The notes under the pieces: generated by a model
What the model was told of the DNA's origin: nothing
Databases searched by the model: none
The model's input: the letters and a program-made list of their open reading frames with translations, nothing else
Source of the DNA: Spirochaetota bacterium
GTDB lineage: Bacteria > Spirochaetota > Spirochaetia > Treponematales > Rectinemataceae
Length of the DNA: 57,979 nucleotides
Direction: 5' to 3'
NCBI GenBank assembly: GCA_022711355.1
Contig: JAKLFE010000028.1
Coordinates: 1 to 57,979, forward strand
Made by a program: the position numbers and the translations under genes
Shown: positions 39,788-48,159 of the stretch, piece by piece
Numbering within the stretch: position 1 is the stretch's first letter
Layout: each line of letters begins with the position of its first letter

Positions 39788-42036
39788 GCGAGGCCCGCGC
39801 GCTCTCCCGGGCCGCGCCGCCCCGCGCCCCGACCCAGGCCGACTGGTCCGACGCCCTCCTGACCTCCGGCTCGGAGGCCCTGATCGGCGCGGTGCGGAAC
39901 TACCTCGGGCCGGTCAAGACGCCCTACGACAAGCGGGAGCTCGTGCGCCGCCTCGAGGCCTTCCTTCGCAGGGAGGAGACGAGGGCCTCCCTCCTCGGCC
40001 TCCTCGACGGGCTCGACGCCCGGATCCTGGGCACGAGCCTCGCGGTCGGGCCCCTCCCCGAGCCCGAGCTCAAGGAGCTCTTCCTCGGCGAGCTCCCCCT
40101 CTTCGAGCTCGGCCTGCGGCTTTCCAACCTCCTCGACCGGCTCCTGCTGTTCCGCTACGCCGAGGGCGGCCGCCGCCTCGTCGCGGTGAACCCCCTCCTC
40201 GCCGGGGAGCTCGCCGCCCGCCTGGCCGACCCCGCCTGGGTCTTCGGCGTCCCGGGGGCGAGGGGGAGGGCGGCCGACGAGGGCCGCGCCTGCGGGGCTC
40301 CCGCCGCCGTGGCCCTCTTCTCCTTCCTCTTCCACGCGCCCGCCTCGATCCGCAAGGGAGGGGGCCTCACGAAGCGGGCCTCGGAGCGGGCGGGAGCCCT
40401 CTTCCGCGGGCTCTTCCCGGGCGAAGCCCGGGAGGAGGCCCTCGGCTCCCTCGCCCGGGCCCTCGCCCGGATCGGGGCGCTGCGCTCGGAGGGGGAGCTC
40501 TGGGCCGCGGACCGGGCCGCCTTCGCTTCCCTCCTCGAGGAGTGGGGCGAGGAGCTGCCCTTCCTCCTCGCGGCGGCCTTGGCCAGGTCCCTCGAGCTCT
40601 CGCGGGGAGGGGGAGCCGCGGCCGGGGCGGCCGCGGGCCTTCGCGAGGAGGGCGGGGGAGGGGAAGAGGCGGGAGAGGAGGCCGGAGCGGGGCTGGCGGC
40701 GGCCGAGGCCCTCGCGCGGCTCCTCTCCCATGCCCTCTCCTCCCTGCCCGAGGGCTTCGCCTTCCCGCGGCCGGCCCTGGCGCGCTGGCTCAGGGTGGCG
40801 GCGAGGCTCGAGGGAAGGCCAGAGCTCCTGGGCGATCCCTACCTCGCCATCGCCGCCCTCGAGAGCCTGGGCCTCCTCTCGGCCCTGCCCTCGGCCGAAG
40901 GCGGGGCGGCCCTCGTCTCGCGGCTGGGGGCCCGGAGCGACGCGGCCTCGCCGGGCGTATCATCGCCGGGCGAATCATCGCCGGGCGTATCATCGCCGGG
41001 CGTATCATCGCCGCGGCTCGTGGCCGAGGGGGATCACGCCCTCCACCTCATGCCCGAGGCCGCCCTGGCCGATCGCCTCCTGGTCGGCTGCGCCGCGAGG
41101 CCGGTCGCCCTGGGCAAGGTCTGGAGCTTCGAGCTGGACCGCGAGACCGCCCGCGCCGCCTTCGCCTCGGGGCTCGTGGCGGCGGAGATCCGCTCCCGGC
41201 TCGAGGGGATGGCGGCCAGGCCCCTGCCCCAGAGCCTGGCCTTCTCCCTCGCGGCCTGGGAGGAGGAGTACCGCTCGCTCCGCCTGTACCGCGGCCTCGT
41301 CCTCGTCGCCGACGAGCGGCAGCGGCCCCTCGTCGAGCAGGGCATCGGCTCGGGGGCCCTGCCCGCGGAGCGGCTGGCGGCCGGGGTCTACTTCCTCTCG
41401 GCCGAGGGGCCCGAGGAAGCGGCGGCCCAGCTCCGCCGGGCGGGCATCGAGCCCCCGCCCGAGGTCCTCCACGCCGCGGTCGCCGCGCCGCGCCGCGCTC
41501 CCCGGCCGCGGCGCCCGGGCTCTCTCGACGCTGACGCGGCGCCGGGCCGCGCCGTACCGTTTCCCTTCGCGGCCGAAGGCCGCGGTGGCGGCTCTTCCCC
41601 GGCCGCGCAGCCCCTCGATCCCGAGCCGAGGCTCGCCGAGCTCCGGGGCATCCTCGCCTCCTCGGGCCGCGCCACCGAGGAGGCCAAGGAGCTGGGCGAG
41701 CGCATCGGGCGCAGGCTCGTCCTCACGGCCGAGCAGATCGCCCGCTCCGATCCCCGGCCGGAGCGGATGGAGGCGGGCGGCCTGGATTACCTGGGCAAGG
41801 TGCGGGTCGTCGAGCGCTCGCTGCGGAGCCCCGGCGACCGGCTCGAGGTGCTCTACCGCCTCCCCGGCGAGGAGCCCTCGCGGGTCCTCCTCAGGCCGGT
41901 GAGGCTCGACAAGACCGACAAGGGGCTCGTCCTCGAGGCCGAGGATCTCGGCACGGGCGGCCCCGCCCGCGTGCCCTTGGGCGCCGTCAGCACGGTGCGG
42001 AGGGTGCGCGCATCCCTATTCGGAGAAGAAGCATGA
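39784..42036 (+). CDS. Helicase-associated (XPB-partner) protein
   Basis: 750 residues, acting presumably with the XPB helicase. The architecture matches the long helicase-associated proteins encoded next to bacterial XPB, with an N-terminal WH-like section (KTPYDKRELVRRLEAFLRREETRASLLGLLDGLDARILGTSLA), a large Ala/Leu/Glu helical middle and a C-terminal XPB/Ssl2-like segment (FELDRETARAAFASGLVAAEIRSRLEGMAARPLPQSLAFSLAAWEEEYRSLRLYRGLVLVAD). A low-complexity insert contains a 15-bp tandem repeat. Both ends overlap neighbours by ATGA. The exact role is not known. Confidence 0.75.
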   Translation: MSEARALSRAAPPRAPTQADWSDALLTSGSEALIGAVRNYLGPVKTPYDKRELVRRLEAFLRREETRASLLGLLDGLDARILGTSLAVGPLPEPELKELFLGELPLFELGLRLSNLLDRLLLFRYAEGGRRLVAVNPLLAGELAARLADPAWVFGVPGARGRAADEGRACGAPAAVALFSFLFHAPASIRKGGGLTKRASERAGALFRGLFPGEAREEALGSLARALARIGALRSEGELWAADRAAFASLLEEWGEELPFLLAAALARSLELSRGGGAAAGAAAGLREEGGGGEEAGEEAGAGLAAAEALARLLSHALSSLPEGFAFPRPALARWLRVAARLEGRPELLGDPYLAIAALESLGLLSALPSAEGGAALVSRLGARSDAASPGVSSPGESSPGVSSPGVSSPRLVAEGDHALHLMPEAALADRLLVGCAARPVALGKVWSFELDRETARAAFASGLVAAEIRSRLEGMAARPLPQSLAFSLAAWEEEYRSLRLYRGLVLVADERQRPLVEQGIGSGALPAERLAAGVYFLSAEGPEEAAAQLRRAGIEPPPEVLHAAVAAPRRAPRPRRPGSLDADAAPGRAVPFPFAAEGRGGGSSPAAQPLDPEPRLAELRGILASSGRATEEAKELGERIGRRLVLTAEQIARSDPRPERMEAGGLDYLGKVRVVERSLRSPGDRLEVLYRLPGEEPSRVLLRPVRLDKTDKGLVLEAEDLGTGGPARVPLGAVSTVRRVRASLFGEEA
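40948..41013 (+). repeat. 15-bp in-frame tandem repeat in the helicase-associated gene
   Basis: Four copies of TCGCCGGGCGTATCA, one with GAATCA, encode SPGVS repeats (SPGVSSPGESSPGVSSPGVSSP). The repeat is in frame and may vary in number between strains. Confidence 0.85.
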
Positions 42037-42809
42037 AGAAGCTAGACGACCAAGGATTCCAAGGCCAGCTCAAGCTGGCGGTGCTCATCGACGCCGACAA
42101 CACCCAGGCCTCCATCATCGACGGCCTCCTCGCGGAGGTGGCCAAGTACGGGGTCGCGAGCGTCAAGCGCATCTACGGCGACTGGACGAGCACGAACCTG
42201 CGCTCCTGGAAGGACAAGCTCCTCGAGTTCGCCATCCAGCCCGTGCAGCAGTTCTCCTACACGACGGGCAAGAACTCCACCGACAGCGCGATGATCATCG
42301 ACGCGATGGACCTGCTCTACACCGAGAACCTCGACGGCTACTGCATCGTGTCGAGCGACTCGGACTTCACGCGCATCGCCATGCGCCTGCGCGAGGACGG
42401 CAAGCTGGTGCTCGGCTTCGGCCAGCGCAAGACCCCCAAGCCCTTCGTGGCGGCCTGCGACAAGTTCATCTACACCGAGATCCTGCGCGAGCCGGAGGAG
42501 GAGCGCGAGAGCCGCGGCGACCGCGAGGCCCCGCCCAAGGCCGCGGCGGACATCAAGCTCGACCGCAAGGCGGCCAACCTCCTGCGCGCGGCCGTGGAGG
42601 ACGCGGCCGACGAGTTCGGCTACGCCTACCTCGGCTCGGTCGGCACCTACATCATGAACCGGCAGCCCGAGTTCGACCCGCGCAACTACGGCTACCGCAA
42701 GCTCGGCGACCTGATCAAGGCCTCGGGCCTCTTCGACATCGACGAGCGCGAGAGCCCCATGGGGCAGGGCAAGCAGATCTTCATCCGCACCAAGGCAAAG
42801 GGGCGTTAG
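42033..42809 (+). CDS. NYN (LabA/DUF88) ribonuclease-like protein with LOTUS domain
   Basis: 258 residues. The NYN domain (about 10-155) has the PIN-like acidic site: D20 and N23 in AVLIDADNTQ, D84 in KNSTDSAMIIDAMD, and D109/D111 in VSSDSDFTRIA. The C-terminal part (about 175-255) is an OST-HTH/LOTUS domain (AANLLRAAVEDAADEFGYAYLGSVGTYI, YGYRKLGDLIKASGLFDIDE) that binds RNA or proteins. It is the third gene of the XPB operon with an ATGA overlap. An RNA-cleaving activity is plausible but unproven. Confidence 0.88.
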   Translation: MKKLDDQGFQGQLKLAVLIDADNTQASIIDGLLAEVAKYGVASVKRIYGDWTSTNLRSWKDKLLEFAIQPVQQFSYTTGKNSTDSAMIIDAMDLLYTENLDGYCIVSSDSDFTRIAMRLREDGKLVLGFGQRKTPKPFVAACDKFIYTEILREPEEERESRGDREAPPKAAADIKLDRKAANLLRAAVEDAADEFGYAYLGSVGTYIMNRQPEFDPRNYGYRKLGDLIKASGLFDIDERESPMGQGKQIFIRTKAKGR

Positions 42810-42816
42810 GCGAACG

Positions 42817-43266
42817 ATGATCGAGTACCGCCGCGCCGGCCCGGCCGACGCCGCGGCGCTGGCCGGCCTCAGGCTCGAGTTCATGCGCCTTATCAAGGAC
42901 CTGGGCCCCGAGGAGGAGCTCGCCTGGCGCGCCGAGCTCGTCGGGCTCTTCTCCAGCGAGCTCTCCTCGGGCTCCCTGCGCGCCTGGGTCGCCGTGGAGG
43001 GGGGGCGGGTCGTGGGGGCGAGCGGCCTCGCCGTCGGGCCCGGCCGGGCGGCCCCCGGCTCGGGCGAGATCCTGAACATGTACACCGTCCCCGAGCTCCG
43101 GGGGCGGGGCATCGGGACGGCCCTCCTCGGCCTGGCCCTCGGCGAGGCCCGCGCCCTGGGCCTGGGCCGCCTCCGCCTCCAGCCCACCGACTCCGGCCGC
43201 CCCCTCTACGAGCGCGCGGGCTTCCGCGACGAGGGGCGCGGCATGGTCCTCGATCTGACGCGTTAG
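42817..43266 (+). CDS. GNAT-family N-acetyltransferase
   Basis: 149 residues. The acetyl-CoA binding motif A is visible as YTVPELRGRGIGTALLGLALGEARALG near residue 88-115 (R/QxxGxG/A), preceded by VAVEGGRVVGASGLAV (beta-2/3). The substrate is unknown. It follows the NYN-LOTUS gene by 7 nt, so it may be the fourth gene of the XPB operon. Its TAG stop is shared with the convergent gene's end (43263-43266). Confidence 0.85.
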   Translation: MIEYRRAGPADAAALAGLRLEFMRLIKDLGPEEELAWRAELVGLFSSELSSGSLRAWVAVEGGRVVGASGLAVGPGRAAPGSGEILNMYTVPELRGRGIGTALLGLALGEARALGLGRLRLQPTDSGRPLYERAGFRDEGRGMVLDLTR

Positions 43267-44021
43267 GCGCCGAAGATCCTCCCCGCGTTCCCGGCCCCGA
43301 TGCGCCCGAGCTCCTCGGCCAGGGGCTTCCCGGGCTCGGCCTTGCGCTTGAGCTCGATGGCGAACTGGTTCATCGAGAAGTGGTTGAAGGCCCACAGCGG
43401 GACGCCCGCGCGCCGCGGCGCGGCGGCGAGGAGATCGGCCAACGCGTCTCGATAGGCCTCGAAGAGCCCGCCGCGGCGCAGCTCCCCCAGGCCCGAGATC
43501 CACAGGGTCGCCCCGAGGGCCCGGGCCGCGCGGAAGGCGAGGCCGGCCATGGCGCACTGGCTTTCCGCGAGGAGGGACTCGAGGCGGCCGCGCCGGTCGG
43601 AGCCCCGGGGGCCGGCCAGGGCGAGGAGGCGGCGCAGCTCGGCGGTCTTGGGCGTGTGCACCGGGGTCTTGTTGAGGATGAGGACCTCGCGGCGGAAGTC
43701 GATCCCGAGCTCGCGGCTAAACCAGCCCTCGGCGAGCCTGCCCGACTGGCCCACGAGGTAGCGGTTGTTCCGCGCGAGCTGCTCGTTCTTGCCGGGATTG
43801 TCCCCGACGAGGACAAAGCGGATCGTGTCGGCCTTCGAGATATCGTCGAGGGCCCGGTTGTAGACGATGGAGGTCTCGACCCGGTAGTCCTCGTAGCCGA
43901 GCTCGGCCCGGAGCTCCTCCTGCAGGGCGGGGAGGTAGGGATGAGCTGCGGACCAGGCGGCGACGAGGGCCCGGAACTCCCCGCGGATAGCGTCGAGGGC
44001 GGCGTAGGCTCGTGCTCGCAT
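43263..44021 (-). CDS. Uracil-DNA glycosylase-like protein
   Basis: 252 residues. RFVLVGDNPGKNEQLARNNRYLVGQSG near residue 65-90 resembles the UDG superfamily motif A loop (GxxPG), VLILNKTPVHTPKT near 115 fits the water-activating strand, and ATLWISGLGEL and LWAFNHFSMNQFAIE near 215 the motif B His region (HxS). The family is uncharacterised and could have a different base or no activity. The ATG at 44021 is chosen over a TTG 36 nt upstream. It is convergent with the GNAT gene and near the XPB module. Confidence 0.6.
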   Translation of the reverse strand: MRARAYAALDAIRGEFRALVAAWSAAHPYLPALQEELRAELGYEDYRVETSIVYNRALDDISKADTIRFVLVGDNPGKNEQLARNNRYLVGQSGRLAEGWFSRELGIDFRREVLILNKTPVHTPKTAELRRLLALAGPRGSDRRGRLESLLAESQCAMAGLAFRAARALGATLWISGLGELRRGGLFEAYRDALADLLAAAPRRAGVPLWAFNHFSMNQFAIELKRKAEPGKPLAEELGRIGAGNAGRIFGA

Positions 44022-44071
44022 GGGCGACAGGATGCACGGATGGGGAGTTGAGCGCAATAGGAGAATCTATC

Positions 44072-44100
44072 TTGCTAAGCTAAATTATCGATGATAAAGT
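44072..44100 (+). promoter_or_regulatory. Putative promoter of the envelope-M30 operon
   Basis: TTGCTA (44072-44077), 17-bp spacer and TAAAGT (44095-44100) in an AT-rich island (44058-44160) that stands out from its surroundings. Confidence 0.45.
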
Positions 44101-44131
44101 ATTTCGCCTGGTCGTAATCGGAATATGGGAG

Positions 44132-44845
44132 ATGGCTATAATTAAAAACGCGCTTATGCTGCTCCTCGGCGTCATAACCTCTTCCTTTGCCTTCGGTCTC
44201 GAAATGGACATGGAGCTGTATCTCTCGGGTGGCGCCGCCCTGGCCTCGGGAGCCTTCTCCGACGCGACCCGCGCCCGCTACGAGCTCCTCGGGCCGGAGG
44301 AGGGCGCCTCCTCTAGCTCTCGCCCGGCCTTCGTCGCCGGCGGGGGCCTCGCCGCCTTTTTCCCCATACGAGATCGCCTATCCTTCCGCGCGGGCCTCGA
44401 CCTGGGCCGCTGGGGCCTCGCCCTGTCGGGGGAGGACGAGGAGGGCGAGGACTTCGCGGCCTCGGAATTCGGCTGCCTCGCGCTCGCCCTGCAGGCGGAT
44501 CTCTGCGCGACCTTCCGGGCAGGGCCCGGGAGCCTCAGGCCCTCGGCAGGCCTCTTCGCCGCCCTGCTCCTCTCGGACTACTCCTTCGAGGAGAGCCTCT
44601 CGGGGATCGAGAGCTCGATCAGCCTCGAGCCCGCCTCGGCCGACCGCCTCTTCTGGGGACTCGGACTCGGCCTTTCCTACCTCTATCGCCTGGGCCCGGG
44701 CCGGCTCGGCCTGGGCCTCCGCGGCGAGCTCGGGCTCTCGCCCCTGGCCTCGGGCGAGGGCGCGGTCGGCGACGAGGTCAGCTATCCCCTGCGGGCCCTC
44801 CTCCGAGCCTCGTACGAGCTCCACTTAGGCGGAGGGCGGCGCTGA
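44132..44845 (+). CDS. Hypothetical envelope beta-barrel-like protein
   Basis: 237 residues with a signal peptide (IKNALMLLLGVITSSFAFG) followed by repeated amphipathic segments rich in Gly, Leu and Tyr (DRLSFRAGLDLGRWGLALSG, GPGRLGLGLRGELGLSPLA) suggesting a small outer-membrane barrel. No family was assigned. The ATG lies very close to GGGAG, so the ribosome binding is unusual. Its stop overlaps the start of the metallopeptidase gene (TGATG 44843-44847), so both are produced together and may interact at the cell surface. Confidence 0.55.
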   Translation: MAIIKNALMLLLGVITSSFAFGLEMDMELYLSGGAALASGAFSDATRARYELLGPEEGASSSSRPAFVAGGGLAAFFPIRDRLSFRAGLDLGRWGLALSGEDEEGEDFAASEFGCLALALQADLCATFRAGPGSLRPSAGLFAALLLSDYSFEESLSGIESSISLEPASADRLFWGLGLGLSYLYRLGPGRLGLGLRGELGLSPLASGEGAVGDEVSYPLRALLRASYELHLGGGRR

Positions 44846-46584
44846 TGCGCCTCTCCAGCGCGGTCCTCCTGCTCTCGGCGACGCTCCTCGCCTCCTGCTC
44901 CCCCTTCCTGCGGAGCGTTTCCCCCGCCGGTCCCGCGGTCCTCCATACGGGCTTCAACGGCAAATTCGAATACGAGGTGGACCTCGGCGAGGAGCCCAAG
45001 GACCTGTACTTCGTCTTCACCAACACGAACCTCGACTACTCGGCGGCCTCCTACCCCGCGCTCGGCTCCATCAGCGTGGAGGGGATCGAGCTCGCGGCGC
45101 CGGGGGCCCAGGCGGCCCCCGCCTCGGCCCCCGAGGGCAGCCGGACCCGGGGCCTCGACGCCTACCGCCTCGATCCCTTCGCAAGCCGCCGGGCGCCCTC
45201 GGCGGGGGCCCTCGCGGCCTCGCGGGCCGCCGCGGCCCGCTTCGATGTCGAGGGCGGAACCGGCAGCTTCCGCAGCATCTCGGACGCCGAGGCCATGGGA
45301 TTCTTCGACGACGAGGCGACCTGCCGCAAGGTCGTCGCGAGCGTGCCGGTGGCCGACGGCTCCACGCGCACGCTCAACATCTGGGTGGCGGACGACTGCT
45401 GGGCGGGATCAGGCGAGAAGAAGCACGAGGTCAGCCAGGCCATGGTCGAGGCCCTCGCGGACGAGTTCCTGGCCCCCGGCCCGGCCAACGACATCTACGA
45501 CTGGGTCACCTCCGTCCTCGGACCCGAGTGGGGCCCCAGTTCCTACGCGGACCTCGTCGGCTTCGACGGGGAGATCACCATCCTCCTCTCCGATATCGAG
45601 CGGGACGACGCCGACGACGGCGGCATCGTCGGCTACTTCTGGGCCGGCAACAGCATCCGGGCCGGCTACGAGGCCGATTCGAACGAGCGCGTCATGTTCG
45701 TCGTCGACGCGGTGATGTACGCCAACCCCGATCCCGCCGGCCTCGGCCTCGACGCGCCGGGCTACGTCGGCGGCGCCTGGTCCCCGGCCTCGTATTGGGC
45801 CGAGGAGACCTTCTCCACCCTCGCCCACGAGTTCCAGCACATGATCCACTTCTACCAGAAGGGGATCGTCGCCCGGGGCGACGGGCGGAGCGCCGAGGTC
45901 TGGATCGACGAGATGTGCTCGATGCTCGTCGAGGACCTCGTGGCGGAGAAGCTCGGCATACCCGGCCCTCGGGGGGTCGCCGGGTCCGAGCCGGGCGCGG
46001 GCGCGGCCGGAAACCGGGAAGGCCGCATCCCCCTGTTCAACCTGTACATGACCAACGGCCTCACGAAGACCTCGAACTACGGGATACTCGACTATTCCTT
46101 CTCCTATGCCTTCGGGGCTTGGCTCGCCCGCAACTACGGGGGCGCCGGCTTCGTGCGGCGCCTCGTCCGCTCGCCCTACCGCGACGAGCTCGGCCTGCTC
46201 GAGGCCGTCGAGGCCGCCTCGGGGCGGGAGGAGAGCATGCGCGGCCTCCTCGGCCGCTGGGGCGTCGCCGTCCTCGCCTCGAGCAGGAGCGGCATGCCCC
46301 CGGGCTATCGGCTGAACGAGGGGGCCTGGTTCGCCTCGAGCGCGGGCGGCGTCGCCTTCAATCTGGGCTCCATCGACTTCTTCAACTACAGCTACGACTA
46401 CGGGGGCACGATCTACGACGGGCCCCGGATCTACGGCCCCTCGAGCCCCCTGCCGATCAGGACCCAGCCCAAGGCCTCGAACGTCTACTACCTCGCGGGC
46501 AGGGGCCTGACCGGGAAGCGGAGCTGGACCATCGAGACCCCCGAGGGCGTCGTCTTCAGCGCCTACGCGGCCGAGGCCGATTGA
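44845..46584 (+). CDS. M30-like (hyicolysin family) secreted zinc metallopeptidase
   Basis: 579 residues with a lipobox (LLSATLLASCSP). The zinc site is STLAHEFQHMIHFYQK with H328, E329 and H332, and a downstream AEVWIDEMCSMLVEDLV provides a third-ligand/second Glu segment as in gluzincin-like M30 peptidases. The N-terminal 150 residues form a domain with beta-strand character and Ala-rich linkers. It would sit on the outer or inner membrane and cut extracellular or periplasmic protein. It follows the barrel-like protein with overlapping codons. Confidence 0.8.
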   Translation: MRLSSAVLLLSATLLASCSPFLRSVSPAGPAVLHTGFNGKFEYEVDLGEEPKDLYFVFTNTNLDYSAASYPALGSISVEGIELAAPGAQAAPASAPEGSRTRGLDAYRLDPFASRRAPSAGALAASRAAAARFDVEGGTGSFRSISDAEAMGFFDDEATCRKVVASVPVADGSTRTLNIWVADDCWAGSGEKKHEVSQAMVEALADEFLAPGPANDIYDWVTSVLGPEWGPSSYADLVGFDGEITILLSDIERDDADDGGIVGYFWAGNSIRAGYEADSNERVMFVVDAVMYANPDPAGLGLDAPGYVGGAWSPASYWAEETFSTLAHEFQHMIHFYQKGIVARGDGRSAEVWIDEMCSMLVEDLVAEKLGIPGPRGVAGSEPGAGAAGNREGRIPLFNLYMTNGLTKTSNYGILDYSFSYAFGAWLARNYGGAGFVRRLVRSPYRDELGLLEAVEAASGREESMRGLLGRWGVAVLASSRSGMPPGYRLNEGAWFASSAGGVAFNLGSIDFFNYSYDYGGTIYDGPRIYGPSSPLPIRTQPKASNVYYLAGRGLTGKRSWTIETPEGVVFSAYAAEAD

Positions 46585-46608
46585 GCGGAAGAGGGATGAC
46601 CGAGCTTA

Positions 46609-46623
46609 ATCCCCGCAGGGGAT
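46609..46623 (+). other. Short hairpin between peptidase and lipoprotein genes
   Basis: ATCCCC and GGGGAT pair over 6 bp with the loop GCA. No T-tract is present. It may be a weak terminator or a 5' stabiliser of the following gene. Confidence 0.3.
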
Positions 46624-46649
46624 CGTTGATACTCTCAAGGAGGGCAGTC

Positions 46650-47159
46650 ATGAGGAAATGGTCGATCGCGTTGGTCGCGCTCGCCGCGTTCGCCGGCCTC
46701 TCGTTGGCCGGGTGCATGATCGGCGACGACGGGAAGGCTTACTTGGCGTATTAGTGGTATACGGACGACACAGTCGATTCCTTGTATGACGAGAACCCCT
46801 CGACCCCGGACGATGTCTACAGCACGGAGTACTTCGCTACGGGCGAGGGGACATTCTACGTAGAGTACTCAACGGCGTCGATATCCAGCAATCTGTGGTT
46901 CTATTACAAGATCGAGAAGGAGGAGGGCAAGCTCTTCAAGGACGGGGCGGACGCCTACTTCGCCATCGGCCTCACCGCCGACGGCCCGGAGCTGTACAAG
47001 TCCGACGATCCCCTGTTCAGCGTCTCCGGCGCGGCTCCTGAGACGCTCGCCGTCGCGCGCGGGGACGCGGCCGGCGGAACGCGAGGCCCGACCCTCGGCA
47101 CCAAGGAGCTGGTCTCCGGCGGCTATCGCCTGACCATCAGCTACGGCGCCATGGAGTGA
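46650..47159 (+). pseudogene. Lipoprotein gene interrupted by an in-frame TAG
   Basis: A good AAGGAGGG site precedes ATG 46650. The first 34 codons give a lipoprotein signal (WSIALVALAAFAGLSLAGC) and end AYLAY, then TAG at 46752-46754. The frame continues without another stop for 134 codons (WYTDDTVDSLYDENPSTPDD ... GGYRLTISYGAME) to TGA at 47157-47159. The sequence on both sides has the same composition, so this is one gene of about 168 residues with a nonsense codon or a readthrough site. TAG ends other genes here, so general recoding is unlikely. Function unknown; small extracytoplasmic domain. Confidence 0.7.
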
Positions 47160-47172
47160 GGCCGGGGCGCCC

Positions 47173-47202
47173 TTGGCGCCGGGCGCGGCTTGCCGGTATC
47201 AT
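47173..47202 (+). promoter_or_regulatory. Putative leaderless promoter of the VanY-type gene
   Basis: TTGGCG (47173-47178), 18-bp spacer and TATCAT (47197-47202), then 6 nt to the ATG at 47209. No Shine-Dalgarno site. Confidence 0.5.
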
Positions 47203-47208
47203 CGGCCC

Positions 47209-48099
47209 ATGCCGCATGGAGACCAGCATCGCCCCGCGCCCCTTTCCCGGGCCCTCCTCGCCGCCGCCTGCGCCCTGAGCCTCCTGGCGGCCTGCTCCCG
47301 GCCTGCGCCGGCCCAGGCTGCCCCTCCGCCGGGGGCGGCCGGGCCTCGGGCGGCCCCGGACGCCGCCGACCCGCGGCTCGGCCGGGCCTTCGCGGCCATC
47401 GAGGCGGCGGGCGCCGACGCGGCCCTCGAGCCCCTTTTCCCCCCCGCGGAGCGCGAGGCCCTGCGCGGCCTGATCGAGGCGGGCCGCGGCCGCTTCCTCG
47501 AGCTCCTCGCGGCGGCGGAGGCCGACCGCGCGGCCGACCCGGAGCTCCTGCGCCGCGTGGACAAGAGTCCCGGCGGCGCGTTGGGCGAAACGTATGAGCC
47601 CGGCGACCTCGCGGGCCTGGACGGCGTGGGCCTGTCGGTCTCGCGGCCCGGCCACCGCCTGCGCCGCCCGGCCCTCGAGGCGCTCGTGGCCATGGACGCG
47701 GCCGCCCGCGCCGAGGGGATCGTCCTCCTGGTCTCCTCGAGCTACCGCTCCTACGCCTACCAGCGGGAGGTCTTCGCGCGCAACGTCGCCCAGGACGGCC
47801 TTCCGCGGGCCCGCCTCCTCTCCGCCGAGCCCGGCCGCTCCCAGCACCAGCTCGGGACCGCGGCCGACTTCGGCTCCATCGACGACTCCTTCGCCGAGAC
47901 CCGGGCGGGCCGCTGGCTGGCGGGCAACGCGCGGCGCTTCGGCTTCTCGGCCTCCTATCCGAAGGGCATGGAGGATCTCACGGGCTACCTCTGGGAGAGC
48001 TGGCACTACCGCTACGTCGGCGCGGCCGCCGCGGCCCTCGAGGCGGAGTTCTTCGGCGGGACGCAGGCGAGGATGCTGGCGTTCTTGGAGAAGTATTGA
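47209..48099 (+). CDS. VanY-type D-alanyl-D-alanine carboxypeptidase lipoprotein
   Basis: 296 residues. A lipobox (LSLLAACSRP) anchors it in the envelope. The M15 carboxypeptidase domain has LVSSSYRSYAYQREVF near 180, SQHQLGTAADFGS near 210 (metal His/Asp) and LWESWHYRYVG near 265 (catalytic Glu and third His). It would remove the terminal D-Ala of peptidoglycan stem peptides. Alone behind a leaderless promoter; convergent with the HDOD gene. Confidence 0.9.
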   Translation: MPHGDQHRPAPLSRALLAAACALSLLAACSRPAPAQAAPPPGAAGPRAAPDAADPRLGRAFAAIEAAGADAALEPLFPPAEREALRGLIEAGRGRFLELLAAAEADRAADPELLRRVDKSPGGALGETYEPGDLAGLDGVGLSVSRPGHRLRRPALEALVAMDAAARAEGIVLLVSSSYRSYAYQREVFARNVAQDGLPRARLLSAEPGRSQHQLGTAADFGSIDDSFAETRAGRWLAGNARRFGFSASYPKGMEDLTGYLWESWHYRYVGAAAAALEAEFFGGTQARMLAFLEKY

Positions 48100-48115
48100 T
48101 TTGGAAAAAGGGGGC

Positions 48116-48152
48116 GCGGGGGAGAAACCTTCGCGGAAGGTTGCTCCCCCGC
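48116..48152. terminator. Bidirectional terminator between vanY-type and HDOD genes
   Basis: GCGGGGGAG (48116-48124) pairs with CTCCCCCGC (48144-48152), and an inner AACCTTC/GAAGGTT stem adds to it. On the minus strand the hairpin is followed shortly by CCCTTTTTCC, so intrinsic termination is favoured for the HDOD gene. Confidence 0.7.
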
Positions 48153-48159
48153 TCGGTTC

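Noticed and set aside
46752..46754. TAG as a pyrrolysine or other recoded codon
   Set aside because: No methylamine methyltransferase context is seen, and other genes here (ktrA, rubrerythrin, GNAT) end at TAG; mutation, error or readthrough is simpler.
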